From: Clostridiales bacterium | GTDB taxonomy: Bacteria > Bacillota > Clostridia > Oscillospirales > CAG-272 | NCBI GenBank assembly: GCA_019415985.1 | Contig: DXYE01000010.1 | Location: 949 to 43,962, forward strand | Direction: 5' to 3' | Length of the DNA: 43,014 nucleotides | Shown here: positions 34,108-42,985 of the stretch, piece by piece | How positions within the stretch are numbered: the first letter of the stretch is position 1 | How the letters are laid out: each line of letters opens with the position of its first letter | The notes under the pieces: model-generated | What the model saw: the letters and a program-made list of their open reading frames with translations, nothing else | What the model was told of the DNA's origin: nothing | Databases searched by the model: none | Position numbers and translations under genes: made by a program

Positions 34108-37100
34108 TCACTTATCCGTTTTCATGATTGCAGCATGATACTCCTGAAGAGATTTCACTGCTCCCGCTTTACCGTCTCCCAGCTCGCGCAGCGCGTCCGC
34201 TGCCGCTCTCGCAGCCGCAAGCGTCGTCATATAGGAAACCTTTTTGCGGATCGCTGTTTTCCGGATATAAGAGTCGTCATGGATAGCTCGTATACTGTTG
34301 GAAGCCGGCGTATTAATAACCATTGCAATTTCGCCGTTTGTCAGCGCGTCCAGCAGATTGGGACGCCCTTCATATAGCTTGGCAATAGGCACCGCCGGAA
34401 CGCCGCCCTCCCTTAGATAACGGCATGTTCCCTCTGTCGATACGATCGTGTATCCCATCTTCGAAAACGACTTTGCAATCGAAAGCGCCTCCGGCTTGTC
34501 CTCATCATTGACGCTGATCAAAATTTTCCCTTCTGCCGGCAGTCTGACCTGTGTAGCCTCCTGAGATTTATAGAATGCCACGCCGAAGGAGTCTGAAATA
34601 CCGAGCACCTCGCCGGTTGAGCGCATTTCCGGTCCCAACACCGGGTCCACCTCAGGAAACATGGAAAACGGGAAGACCGCTTCCTTAACGCCATAGTGCG
34701 GTATATGTCTGTGCTGCAGCAATTCCACCGGCGAGATTCCCCCTGTGAATTCGCGCATGATCACCTTTGTCGCGATCTTTGCCATCTGCAGATCGCAGAT
34801 TTTGGAGACCAGTGGCACCGTGCGAGATGCACGCGGGTTTGCCTCCAGCACATATACCGTATCGTCCGCTATTGCATACTGCATATTCATCAGTCCGCAC
34901 ACATTCAGTTCTTTGGCAATGGTTTCCGTATAGCGGCGTATGGTTTCAACATGGCGCTGAGGTATGTCGAGCGAAGGTATGATGCAGGCGCTGTCTCCGG
35001 AATGAATGCCAGCCAGTTCAATGTGCTGCATCACAGCAGGGACAAAGGCCTTGCCGTTATCTGCAATAGCGTCCGCCTCCGCCTCCGTTGCATGGCTTAA
35101 AAATCTATCGATCAAAACCGGACGCTCCTTGGTAATGCCCACTGCATGCTGCATATAATTTATAAGAGAGGCCTCATCACGGACGATCTCCATCCCGCGG
35201 CCGCCTAACACATAGGACGGACGCACCATGACAGGGTATCCGATCTCCGCAGCCACCTTTACAGCCTCCCCGCAGTCCGCCGCCATCCCGGACTCCGGCA
35301 TAGGTACGCCAATCTTGTCCATCATTGCCTTGAACTGGTCCCTGTCTTCAGCCAAATCTATGGAAGCCGGCGTCGTACCGAGAATTCTGCAGCCGTATTT
35401 CTGCAGTTCTCCCGCGATGTTGAGAGGCGTCTGCCCGCCGAACTGCGCAATGATGCCGAGCGGCTTCTCTCTCTCATATATACTGAGTACATCCTCTACC
35501 GTAAGCGGCTCGAAATAAAGCGTATCCGACGTGTCGTAATCCGTCGATACCGTCTCCGGGTTGCAGTTGACCATAATAGAGGTAAAGCCGAGCTCCCGCA
35601 GTGCGAACGCGGCATGGACACAGCAATAGTCAAACTCGATTCCCTGTCCGATCCGGTTGGGGCCGCTGCCCAAAATCATTACCTTTCGTTCAGAATCGAG
35701 CGGTGCTGCCGTCCTCGGCACGCTGTCCTGGTAGGTTGAAAAATAGTAATAAGAAGGTGTTTCCACACCGCTGACCGGTACAGCCTCCCAACGCTCCTCG
35801 ACGCCGGCCGCCATGCGCTGACTGCGTACCGATTCCTCCGTTCTTCCGAGAATTTTTGCCAGATATTTGTCGGAAAAACCGTTTTTCTTGGCGGAAGCGA
35901 GCATATTGTCCGTAATTTCATCTGCTGAAAGCAGCGTCTCTTCTTCGTCCACCAGTTCCCGCATCTGTTCCAAAAACCACTTTTTGATCCGAGTCATCTG
36001 ATAAAGCTGATCTACCGTTGCGCCTTTGCGCATAGCTTCATACATGAGGAATTGACGCTCGCTTGTCGGCACCGCAAGCATGGTGAGCAGCTCGTCCAGA
36101 GATTTTTCATGGAAATCCTTTGCAAAGCCCAGGCCTCCTCGGCCGTTCTCAAGGGATCGGATCGCCTTTTGGAACGCCTCCTTGTATGTCTTGCCGATCG
36201 ACATGACTTCTCCGACCGCTTTCATCTGCGTTCCAAGCTTGTCCTCGGCGTCCTTGAACTTATCAAAAGCCCAGCGCGCGAATTTGATGACGACATAATC
36301 GCCGCACGGTGTATATTCCTTTAACGAATGACCTCTGTAATACGGCATTTCCTCCAGCGTCAATCCGACTGCCAGCATAGCGGACACCATAGCAATCGGA
36401 AAGCCCGTTGCCTTGGAGGCAAGCGCTGAGGACCGCGAGGTCCGGGGATTGATCTCAATAATAATGACGCGGTCCGATACCGGATCGTGAGCAAACTGTA
36501 CATTGGTTCCGCCGATGACACCTATAGACTCGACAATAGCATAGGCATATCTCTGGAGCCTTTTCTGCAGTTCCTCAGAGATCGTCAGCATCGGTGCCGC
36601 ACAGAAGGAATCTCCAGTATGCACCCCCATGGGATCGATGTTTTCAATAAAGCATACGGTGATCATGTTGCCCGCTGAATCGCGAACGATCTCCAGCTCC
36701 AGCTCTTCCCAGCCGATGACGGCTTCCTCGATGAGGATTTGACCGACCATGCTTGCCTGAATACCGCGTGCCGCCAGAGACCGCAGTTCTTCCATATTAT
36801 ATACAATGCCGCCGCCGGTCCCTCCCATTGTATATGCCGGTCGGATGACCAAGGGGAAGCCCAGATTTTCTGCAATTTCCTCTGCTTCTTCCAGACTGTA
36901 GGCAGGCGCGCTGCGGGCCATTTCGATTCCCAAAGCTTCCATGGTTTCCTTAAATTCGATGCGGTCCTCTCCGCGTTCGATAGCATCCAGCTGTACGCCG
37001 ATGACCTCTACACCGTAGCGCTCAAGTACGCCGGCCTTTGCCAGTTCAAGACTCAAATTAAGCCCGGACTGCCCGCCAAGATTTGGCAAAAGAGCGTCCG

Positions 37101-37347
37101 GGCGTTCTCTCTCTATAATTTCCGTCAGTTTTTCCACGTTCAGAGGTTCAATATACGTCACGTCGGCCATATCGGTATCCGTCATAATCGTTGCGGGGTT
37201 GGAATTGACCAATACAATTTCATATCCGAGCTTCCGCAGCGCTTTACAGGCTTGTGTACCGGAATAATCAAACTCGCAGGCCTGCCCGATGATGATGGGA
37301 CCGGATCCTATAATCAGAATTTTCTGAAGATCATTGCGTTTCGGCAT
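34108..37347 (-). CDS. carB: Carbamoyl phosphate synthetase large subunit
   Basis: This 1079-residue enzyme makes carbamoyl phosphate from bicarbonate, ammonia (delivered by CarA from glutamine) and two ATP, for pyrimidine and arginine synthesis. It has the two ATP-grasp halves, each introduced by the family motif: IIGSGPIIIGQACEFDYSG near residue 12 and ILGSGPNRIGQGIEFDYC in the second half. An MGS-like allosteric domain follows at the C-terminus (ALSIAKSFSKMGYTIVSTEGT). The ATG at 37347 has GGAGGAG 8 nt upstream; the longer frame to 37428 starts within the promoter region. No carA or other pyrimidine gene lies beside it. Confidence 0.97.
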   Translation of the reverse strand: MPKRNDLQKILIIGSGPIIIGQACEFDYSGTQACKALRKLGYEIVLVNSNPATIMTDTDMADVTYIEPLNVEKLTEIIERERPDALLPNLGGQSGLNLSLELAKAGVLERYGVEVIGVQLDAIERGEDRIEFKETMEALGIEMARSAPAYSLEEAEEIAENLGFPLVIRPAYTMGGTGGGIVYNMEELRSLAARGIQASMVGQILIEEAVIGWEELELEIVRDSAGNMITVCFIENIDPMGVHTGDSFCAAPMLTISEELQKRLQRYAYAIVESIGVIGGTNVQFAHDPVSDRVIIIEINPRTSRSSALASKATGFPIAMVSAMLAVGLTLEEMPYYRGHSLKEYTPCGDYVVIKFARWAFDKFKDAEDKLGTQMKAVGEVMSIGKTYKEAFQKAIRSLENGRGGLGFAKDFHEKSLDELLTMLAVPTSERQFLMYEAMRKGATVDQLYQMTRIKKWFLEQMRELVDEEETLLSADEITDNMLASAKKNGFSDKYLAKILGRTEESVRSQRMAAGVEERWEAVPVSGVETPSYYYFSTYQDSVPRTAAPLDSERKVMILGSGPNRIGQGIEFDYCCVHAAFALRELGFTSIMVNCNPETVSTDYDTSDTLYFEPLTVEDVLSIYEREKPLGIIAQFGGQTPLNIAGELQKYGCRILGTTPASIDLAEDRDQFKAMMDKIGVPMPESGMAADCGEAVKVAAEIGYPVMVRPSYVLGGRGMEIVRDEASLINYMQHAVGITKERPVLIDRFLSHATEAEADAIADNGKAFVPAVMQHIELAGIHSGDSACIIPSLDIPQRHVETIRRYTETIAKELNVCGLMNMQYAIADDTVYVLEANPRASRTVPLVSKICDLQMAKIATKVIMREFTGGISPVELLQHRHIPHYGVKEAVFPFSMFPEVDPVLGPEMRSTGEVLGISDSFGVAFYKSQEATQVRLPAEGKILISVNDEDKPEALSIAKSFSKMGYTIVSTEGTCRYLREGGVPAVPIAKLYEGRPNLLDALTNGEIAMVINTPASNSIRAIHDDSYIRKTAIRKKVSYMTTLAAARAAADALRELGDGKAGAVKSLQEYHAAIMKTDK

Positions 37348-37418
37348 GGGTAATGCTCCTCCGTTTTTCTGAATTTTAAGACTTTGCAGAGAATCAGTGT
37401 TTTTTCGCATTTCTTTAT

Positions 37419-37447
37419 ATGATACCATGCTTTTGTAAAATAATCAA
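37419..37447 (-). promoter_or_regulatory. Sigma-A promoter of carB
   Basis: On the minus strand TTGATT (37442-37447) and TATCAT (37419-37424) are 17 nt apart, giving a short leader of about 65 nt, so no long attenuator precedes carB. Confidence 0.65.
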
Positions 37448-37698
37448 GTATTCAACATAAAAAAACAAAAAAATTATTTTTCAAATGTATTTTCAAGCAT
37501 TATCATAAACGATGAAAAATCGTTATTACATTTATTGAAAAGCCTTGATAGCATGGATATTTCGAGCATTCAATGCTCTATTGCCTTTTAATGGAATCTG
37601 AAAGCAAAGGACTGCGACAAATAGTATGATAAGAAAAATTTCAAGAAAAAGCAATTTATTTTTATAATTAAATAAGCTCATGTGAAGTTATATAATGT

Positions 37699-37738
37699 AA
37701 AGCGCCCCGCTAAGGTTACGGCCAAAGCAGGGGCTTTT
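37699..37738 (+). terminator. Terminator-like hairpin 1 of the scar region
   Basis: AAAGCgCCCCGCT (37699-37711) pairs with AGCAGGGGCTTTT (37726-37738) with one bulge, giving a T-rich 3' arm on the plus strand. No plus-strand gene lies upstream. Confidence 0.45.
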
Positions 37739-37794
37739 GACTATCAACATTTAACTGATATGTGGCATCTTTGATTTGACCGCCGTGCAAAGAT

Positions 37795-37830
37795 CCCCCA
37801 CCAGCAATTAAAAGCAGGCGGGGGCTTTGT
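37795..37830 (+). terminator. Terminator-like hairpin 2 of the scar region
   Basis: CCCCC, CC and GC (37795-37805) pair with GC, GG and GGGGG (37814-37824), two single mismatches between, then CTTTGTT. Its 3' flank resembles that of hairpin 1 (AGCAGG...GGGGCTTT), suggesting duplication. Confidence 0.45.
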
Positions 37831-38030
37831 TGACAAATATCGGCAAGTGTTGGGGCATATGAATGTTTCTTTTAACGATATATTGTAAATGATTGCATTC
37901 TTCCCTGACTTATCCAATATTGTCATCTTTAAAGCTATGTTACATTCGGTACATCCATGCTGCCCTCTATGGCATCAAGAATATGCTTGTTGTTCTGGTA
38001 CAGCTATATTTTCCGCTTCCGATTCAAAGC

Positions 38031-38070
38031 CGGCGACGGGAAAAATTCTCCCGTCGCCGCCGGATTTTTT
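38031..38070 (+). terminator. Strong terminator hairpin 3 of the scar region
   Basis: CGGCGACGGG (38031-38040) pairs perfectly with CCCGTCGCCG (38050-38059), and TTTTTT runs 38065-38070. The form is that of a classical intrinsic terminator on the plus strand, but no intact plus-strand gene precedes it; a gene has probably been lost. Confidence 0.7.
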
Positions 38071-38253
38071 CTAGCTGCATTGGGTCTATTTCCAGCTTTT
38101 TTCAGAATTTGATTACAACATCATCAAAGGAAGCTGCCGATATCACGGGATAACAGAGTCATAAATGTGCTGTTCGGAATATCCGTTTCGATAGCAAACG
38201 GCCGAAGGCTGATATATTTATTGAGAATCATGCTTCGCAGTTTTACACACGGT

Positions 38254-38520
38254 TCATTTCGGCTTCTCGGAGACTATAATCTCGACACCTTTTTCTTCGA
38301 TGGCATCAATCTGCTATTTTACGCACTTCCAATCCGTGATAATACAATTTAAATCATTAATTTAAATCATTGGGGCTTCGCATACCCTGACACAAGCATC
38401 GAAACCTATTTTTAAGCTTGGCATCAAAAGGTTCCTCTTTCGACTGTTTGCAATAACGGTCGCTGGAATCATCCGTTCCATTGGACAATCCAAAATCCGC
38501 AGTCAGACCAAACATCCATT
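38254..38520 (-). pseudogene. C-terminal relic of a DeoR-family transcriptional regulator
   Basis: The minus strand reads MFGLTADFGLSNGTDDSSD from about 38520, then KLKNRFRCLCQGMRSPNDLN and a stop. Removing one copy of the 13-bp tandem repeat at 38346-38371 restores the frame to PNDLNCIITDWKCVK. After one TAG it runs QIDAIEEKGVEIIVSEKPK and stops at 38254. The order F-G-L-T-A-D-x-G-L-S-N-G, then I-I-T-D-W, then A-I-E-E-K-G-V-E-I-I is that of DeoR sensor domains. The helix-turn-helix half is missing. Confidence 0.5.
38346..38371. repeat. Perfect 13-bp tandem duplication
   Basis: AATTTAAATCATT occurs twice head to tail (38346-38358 and 38359-38371). It shifts the frame of the DeoR-like relic, so it probably arose by slippage after or at the time the gene lost its function. 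Confidence 0.85.
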
Positions 38521-38737
38521 GGGCAAACGGAAACTGCAGTCTGTAAAACCGGAACATCTGCAAAATACCTTGGATGAGCTTAACGCAAAGGTATCTTATA
38601 CGTGGATATACGGTTAGGCCGCTGTCTTGCGCGGTACCTTTCGTTTTGCTGAATTTTCGAAGCAGCTCATTATCTTCATCCTTATGCAGCTGTCACTATT
38701 CGCACACAAAATAATTTTTGCGGACTGTTCAGAATGA
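38501..38737 (+). pseudogene. Probable tyrosine recombinase (integrase) relic
   Basis: The plus frame reads HPLGKRKLQSVKPEHLQNTL then DELNAKVSYTWIYG, a TAG at 38615-38617, then AAVLRGTFRFAEFSKQLI to a TGA at 38735. The pattern G-K-R-K-L-x-x-V-K-P-E-H-L-Q followed by a short linker and V-L-R-G-x-F-R-F-A resembles the core-binding (SAM-like) domain of phage-type integrases. The catalytic domain is absent. Its 5' end abuts the truncated DeoR relic. The match is by eye and is not certain. Confidence 0.4.
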
Positions 38738-38842
38738 AGAAGCAGAAAAATTATTCAACATAACAGTTGAACAGTACAAGCAAATTGTTAATGTTTTTAA
38801 ATAAAAGACAGAAAAAATTTTGCACAACGTCGCATAAAAATC

Positions 38843-38871
38843 TTGACTTCTCCCGGCACGCGTTATATAAT
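38843..38871 (+). promoter_or_regulatory. Strong sigma-A promoter of the DUF1080 gene
   Basis: TTGACT (38843-38848) and TATAAT (38866-38871) are 17 nt apart, about 35 nt before the start codon. It is one of the best promoters in the window. Confidence 0.85.
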
Positions 38872-38906
38872 GTATAAAACTTTTGATTCAAAGGAGTTGA
38901 ATGCTT

Positions 38907-39503
38907 ATGTACGATAAGAACAAAAAAATCGTTCTGTTTGATGGAACAAATACAGATTCCTGGAAGATGCGTGACGGTTCCGACTGCAATTGGACCATCG
39001 AAAACGGCGAACTCGTCGTCGGACACGGCGATATTATTTCTACGGTTGAATACAGGGACGCCCTGATTCATGTTGAATTCAAGTGCCCGGATATGCCTGA
39101 ATGCCACGGTCAGGACAAGGGCAACAGCGGCGTCTATGTTCACGGCTGCTACGAAGTTCAGGTTCTCGATTCTTACGGTATCGAAAAACCCATCTGCAAC
39201 GACTGCAGTGCTATTTACTGCGTTTATACCCCTCTTACAAACGCCTGCCTGCCGCCGGAGCAATGGCAGACCTATGATATCATCCTCCGCGCTCCCCGTT
39301 ACAATGAGAATAATGCCGTCATCGAGGACGCTCGTATGACGATTCTTCAAAATGGACTGCCCGTACACAACAATATCATCCTGCACAGCAACACCCCGGG
39401 CGGCGTCACCGATCATGTCGTTCCGAAGGGTCCCCTAATGCTTCAGGACCATGGAAACCGTGTTTGCTTCCGCAACATATGGGTCCTGCCTCTTGATGAA
39501 TAA
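38907..39503 (+). CDS. DUF1080 (3-keto-disaccharide hydrolase-like) protein
   Basis: A 198-residue single-domain protein of the DUF1080 fold, a concanavalin-like beta-sandwich. It has LFDGTNTDSWK near the start, GDIISTVEYRDALIHVEFK, the signature GNSGVYVHGCYEVQVLDSYG, and LMLQDHGNRVCFRNIWVLPL at the end. Some relatives hydrolyse 3-keto-glycosides. It has no signal peptide, so it should act in the cytoplasm. AAAGGAG lies 10 nt before this ATG and only 4 nt before an ATG two codons upstream (38901). It is transcribed alone, between its own promoter and terminator, beside mobile-element remains, so it may be acquired. Confidence 0.83.
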   Translation: MYDKNKKIVLFDGTNTDSWKMRDGSDCNWTIENGELVVGHGDIISTVEYRDALIHVEFKCPDMPECHGQDKGNSGVYVHGCYEVQVLDSYGIEKPICNDCSAIYCVYTPLTNACLPPEQWQTYDIILRAPRYNENNAVIEDARMTILQNGLPVHNNIILHSNTPGGVTDHVVPKGPLMLQDHGNRVCFRNIWVLPLDE

Positions 39504-39551
39504 GCCCACAATCGACCGGCGCTGAAAACTTTTTTCAGAGCATCCGGCGTC

Positions 39552-39587
39552 AGCGCCAAAGGGAATGCTTTCCTTTTGGCGCTCTTT
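39552..39587 (+). terminator. Terminator of the DUF1080 gene
   Basis: AGCGCCAAA (39552-39560) with the next GGAA pairs with TTTCC and TTTTGGCGCT (to 39583) around TGC, and CTTTG follows. Between it and 39853 only an 11-codon frame at 39705-39740 with GGGAG upstream is visible; no function is suggested. Confidence 0.65.
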
Positions 39588-39853
39588 GATTTCACAGAGC
39601 CAAAGCCATCCGTTAACGGCTGTTCGTGTATAAGTCAAATCGGTTCGACAACCATAAAATCAAAGTATTTTTAAAAAATTTACAAGCCAGGGAGTTGAAT
39701 TAAAATGCGCCTTTCAGAGCGTAATGGCCTCCGTATTTGAAAAAACTCCGAAAAACATTTCAGCCGTCAATAATCGGTCCCAAAACTGCAGGTCTGAAAT
39801 AGCCAGATGCAATACATGATCATAAAAACAATAAAATATTTTGTGAGGACTGT

Positions 39854-40531
39854 ATGAACTTATATTTTATTCGCCACGGCAATCCCGACTACTGCCGCGA
39901 TTGCCTGACCGAGCTTGGCCACAAGCAGGCAGATTCCTGCGCAGAAGAACTTCTTCAACTCCATATTGACGAGATTTTCTCCTCTCCAATGGGAAGAGCC
40001 ACGGAAACCGCTCAACATCTGGCAGATAAGCTCGGCAAAGACGTCCTCGTCGAGCCTTGGGCGCACGAGGTCGAGCATTACGCATACAGGGACGACGGCA
40101 GCCCTACGCTCGCAGTTCAGTTAGAGCCTGAATTTCTTCGCTCACCCGAGCTCGAGGCCCTCGGAGACGAATGGCACACGCACCCCCGCTTCAACGGCTC
40201 AGAACAGATTAGGGACATGGTAAAGACAGTAGAAACAGGAGCAGAAACCTTTTTTTACAAATTGGGTTACCAGTACGAAGGACACCGCTTTAAAATTTTG
40301 GAGAAAAGCGAAAAAAACATTGCCTTTTTCAGCCATGCGGGTACCTTCCTCATTTTGGCCGGATACCTGCTGCAAATACCGACGCTGACGGCTTGGCACT
40401 CCTTTTTCACTTATCAAACGGGCATTTCATGGATCAATTTTCACAATGCCGATAGCGGTTATACGGTCCCTCGCTTTCTGTATATCAACGATACACACCA
40501 CCTGAGAAAAAACAATCTTCCTCTGACATGA
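39854..40531 (+). CDS. Histidine phosphatase family protein
   Basis: A 225-residue phosphoglycerate-mutase-superfamily phosphatase. It has the phosphate-accepting RHG motif at residues 7-9 (YFIRHGNPDY), SSPMGRATETAQ at about 43-54 and the second histidine in FFSHAGTFL. Unlike the broken paralogue at 8383-8966 it is intact. Substrates in this superfamily vary widely and none is indicated. GAGG lies about 7 nt upstream of the ATG. It forms a pair with the metallophosphoesterase 16 nt downstream. Confidence 0.87.
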   Translation: MNLYFIRHGNPDYCRDCLTELGHKQADSCAEELLQLHIDEIFSSPMGRATETAQHLADKLGKDVLVEPWAHEVEHYAYRDDGSPTLAVQLEPEFLRSPELEALGDEWHTHPRFNGSEQIRDMVKTVETGAETFFYKLGYQYEGHRFKILEKSEKNIAFFSHAGTFLILAGYLLQIPTLTAWHSFFTYQTGISWINFHNADSGYTVPRFLYINDTHHLRKNNLPLT

Positions 40532-40547
40532 CGGAAAGGGGACGAAC

Positions 40548-41402
40548 ATGTCTATACGAACATTTAAATCTTCAGCCGACAGCAACGCTTTCCTTCTCAC
40601 GGAATCAACGGTGGAACTTGTGATACCGGGAATTCCGCGTGAATATACGTTTATTCATATATCAGATCTCCACATCGCAGTAAGCGAAGAGTCGGATTCC
40701 GAAGAAGAAAAAACTCTTGTGGCATCCAGAACAGAATTCTGGAAAAATCAGGCGGGGTTGTATCCCATTGAGGCCATTGAGGCTGTAGCGTCACGCATAC
40801 GTGAAATTTCTCCTGACATGGTCTTCTGCACAGGTGACACCGTGGATTTTCCTTCCCTGTCCAATCTACGGTTTCTGAAAAGATATCTGGACGCTCTGGG
40901 CACAGACTGTCTTCTCGCGCCGGGAAATCACGACAGCGTGGGCGAAGATGCCCCGGAAGAAATGCGCCGTTTGTATTTGGACATGACAGGCGGTTCCCCT
41001 CAATTTCGCGTTATCGAACTGAATGGCTTGGATATTGTCGTCATAAATGATAGCTCCGTAAGTATTACGGAAGAACAATATACCGCCATGAAACGGCAAA
41101 TCCGCAAAGGCCGGCCGCTCCTGCTGCTCCTGCACGTCCCTGTCTTTTCTCCGGCCGCGAAGGAGACGGTCTGGAACTTCTGGGGATATAACTGGATGAT
41201 CGGCGAGGAGCAGCAGAATGAGCTCAACCGGAGGTTTCTTCGTTTGCTGAATGAGAATCGGAATGTAGTCCGGGCGGTTTTTGCCGGACATATACATTTT
41301 GCGACAGGCGACACGGAGGACCACGGTCAATCGGTGCTGCAATATACCGCAGCTCCCTGCTTTACAGGATTTTATCGGATTATCCATGTCCGCGGATGCT
41401 GA
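40548..41402 (+). CDS. Calcineurin-like metallophosphoesterase
   Basis: A 284-residue dimetal phosphoesterase with the full set of motifs: ISDLH (Asp40, His42), GDTVD (Asp97), GNHDS at 126-130, LLLHVPV (His196) and GHIHF (His248, His250). There is no signal peptide or membrane helix, so it is likely cytoplasmic. The partner histidine phosphatase suggests a shared phosphorylated substrate, but none can be named. AAAGGGG lies 7 nt upstream of the ATG. Confidence 0.88.
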   Translation: MSIRTFKSSADSNAFLLTESTVELVIPGIPREYTFIHISDLHIAVSEESDSEEEKTLVASRTEFWKNQAGLYPIEAIEAVASRIREISPDMVFCTGDTVDFPSLSNLRFLKRYLDALGTDCLLAPGNHDSVGEDAPEEMRRLYLDMTGGSPQFRVIELNGLDIVVINDSSVSITEEQYTAMKRQIRKGRPLLLLLHVPVFSPAAKETVWNFWGYNWMIGEEQQNELNRRFLRLLNENRNVVRAVFAGHIHFATGDTEDHGQSVLQYTAAPCFTGFYRIIHVRGC

Positions 41403-41424
41403 AAGCAGAACTCCGTCTTTTTTA
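41393..41424 (+). terminator. Weak terminator after the phosphoesterase
   Basis: CGGA and GCT pair with AGC and TCCG across the stop codon, and TCTTTTTT follows. The stem is short and interrupted. Confidence 0.35.
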
Positions 41425-41646
41425 TACACGAAAGAATCTTCTCTGCTGAAATTTTCTTCTCTGTCCGCATGTATACAGCGAGACCTCGAAATTTCCGCAC
41501 ACCGATGTTGTGACAGCCATATGCCGTTTCCGTCGTCTGCGGAAGACCTACTGTCTAAATATTTTCCGAAACGACCGATTGGATGCGCACAGAAGCAATA
41601 CGCCAAAGTACGTTAGGCAAGCCGACACCGTTTTTGTGCGAAGCCT

Positions 41647-42726
41647 TTATTTCATGCATTCAGCCAGTCCCTGTAAAAACGGCGGCCTGATGATGCCCTT
41701 TTCCGTGATGATCGCGTTGATCAGACTATGATCCGTTACATCGAACGCGGGATTCCATACATGAATTCCATCCGGCGCCATTCTTTCCTGATACCAGAGT
41801 TCCGTGATCTCCGATCCTGCCCGTTCCTCTATCGGAATAGCGTCGCCGGACGTACAGCCAATATCAATTGAGGAAGTAGGGGCGCATACATAGAACGGAA
41901 CCCCGTACTGTTTCGCCACGGCCGCCAATACGGCAGTTCCGATTTTATTGGCTGTATCGCCGTTTGCAGCCACCCTGTCGCATCCGACAAAAACCGCCTG
42001 AATCAGACCGCGCCGCATCAAGGCTGCGCTCATATTGTCGCAGACCAGGGTGACATCCATACCCGCTTTCTGCAGTTCAAAAGCAGTCAGCCGCGCCCCC
42101 TGAAGAAGCGGACGGGTTTCCTCTGTAAAGATACGCAGGCAATACCCCTGCTGATGCGCCAAATACAGAGGAGCTGTAGCCGTTCCGTACCTGACCGTAG
42201 CAAGTTGTCCCGCGTTGCAGTGTGTCAAGATGCCATCTCCCGGGTGAAGGAGCTGGAGTCCGTAATGTCCAATCGCTTCACACACGCGGATATCCTCTTC
42301 CCGAATCGCTTCATAGGTTCTTCGCATATTTTGGGCAATCTCAGCGGGGGGGCGCTTATCATCCGAGGACGCAAGTTCTGCGTAAACACGCTCCAGCGCC
42401 CAGGACAAATTGACAGCCGTAGGCCTGGCGGAAGCCAGAAGTTCCTTCGCCTCTGCTACTCTTTTGCGGAACACGTCGAAAAGGCTTTCCTCCTGTGCAG
42501 CATGCTTTGCCGCCAAATACAGTCCGGCAGCAGCGGCTACACCTATAGCCGGCGCGCCGCGCACCCGAAGTGCGCAGATCGCCTCCCGAATCTCTTCTGT
42601 CGTATAAAGCCGTAAATACACCACGCGGTTAGGCAGCTCCGTCTGATCGAGAAGAATCAGCGCGCTGTCTGCGTCGTCCAGTCTGATGGTTTCGAGTTCC
42701 TGTTTCTGCATATAAGACATATCCAT
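41647..42726 (-). CDS. mtnA: S-methyl-5-thioribose-1-phosphate isomerase
   Basis: This enzyme converts methylthioribose-1-phosphate to methylthioribulose-1-phosphate in methionine salvage. Length is 359 residues with RGAPAIG (56-62), THCNAGQLAT with catalytic Cys170, and GCDRVAANGDTANKIGT with catalytic Asp250, all as in MtnA rather than eIF2B alpha-like relatives. The start is uncertain: ATGs at 42726, 42720 and 42711 lack a good ribosome site, and family alignment would allow 42711. No other mtn gene is adjacent. Confidence 0.93.
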   Translation of the reverse strand: MDMSYMQKQELETIRLDDADSALILLDQTELPNRVVYLRLYTTEEIREAICALRVRGAPAIGVAAAAGLYLAAKHAAQEESLFDVFRKRVAEAKELLASARPTAVNLSWALERVYAELASSDDKRPPAEIAQNMRRTYEAIREEDIRVCEAIGHYGLQLLHPGDGILTHCNAGQLATVRYGTATAPLYLAHQQGYCLRIFTEETRPLLQGARLTAFELQKAGMDVTLVCDNMSAALMRRGLIQAVFVGCDRVAANGDTANKIGTAVLAAVAKQYGVPFYVCAPTSSIDIGCTSGDAIPIEERAGSEITELWYQERMAPDGIHVWNPAFDVTDHSLINAIITEKGIIRPPFLQGLAECMK

Positions 42727-42735
42727 GTATTCAAA

Positions 42736-42753
42736 TGACAGTAAGCACTGTCA
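42736..42753 (-). promoter_or_regulatory. Hairpin between ribosome-site-like sequence and mtnA start
   Basis: TGACAGT and ACTGTCA pair perfectly around a 4-nt loop. AAAGG lies just upstream in the transcript (plus 57-61 past 42700) and the first ATG 9 nt downstream. Confidence 0.4.
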
Positions 42754-42835
42754 CTGCCTTTCTTTTTTCTTTCACAACGTGCGTTCCACTAAGACATGCA
42801 GACGAAAATGCAATGTAAACAACCCATTTCAATTA

Positions 42836-42865
42836 AGTATACCATCTCTTTTGGATTTCCGTCAA
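42836..42865 (-). promoter_or_regulatory. Sigma-A promoter of mtnA
   Basis: On the minus strand TTGACG (42860-42865) and TATACT (42836-42841) are 18 nt apart; the leader is about 100 nt. No SAM-riboswitch-like structure is evident in it. Confidence 0.6.
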
Positions 42866-42985
42866 CCCTTTGATGTGCCCTCTGGACCGGCAATTCACTG
42901 TCCCCTGCTTTCGTTCGCTTGGTTCTGAAATTATACGGACCGGCGCCGGACCGAGAGATATTCGGAGAGTGCCATATGATATATC

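Noticed and set aside
38620..38645. T-box-like GGTACCGCG on the minus strand
   Set aside because: No antiterminator fold, no specifier stem and no synthetase or amino-acid gene downstream; it lies inside the integrase-like frame of the other strand.
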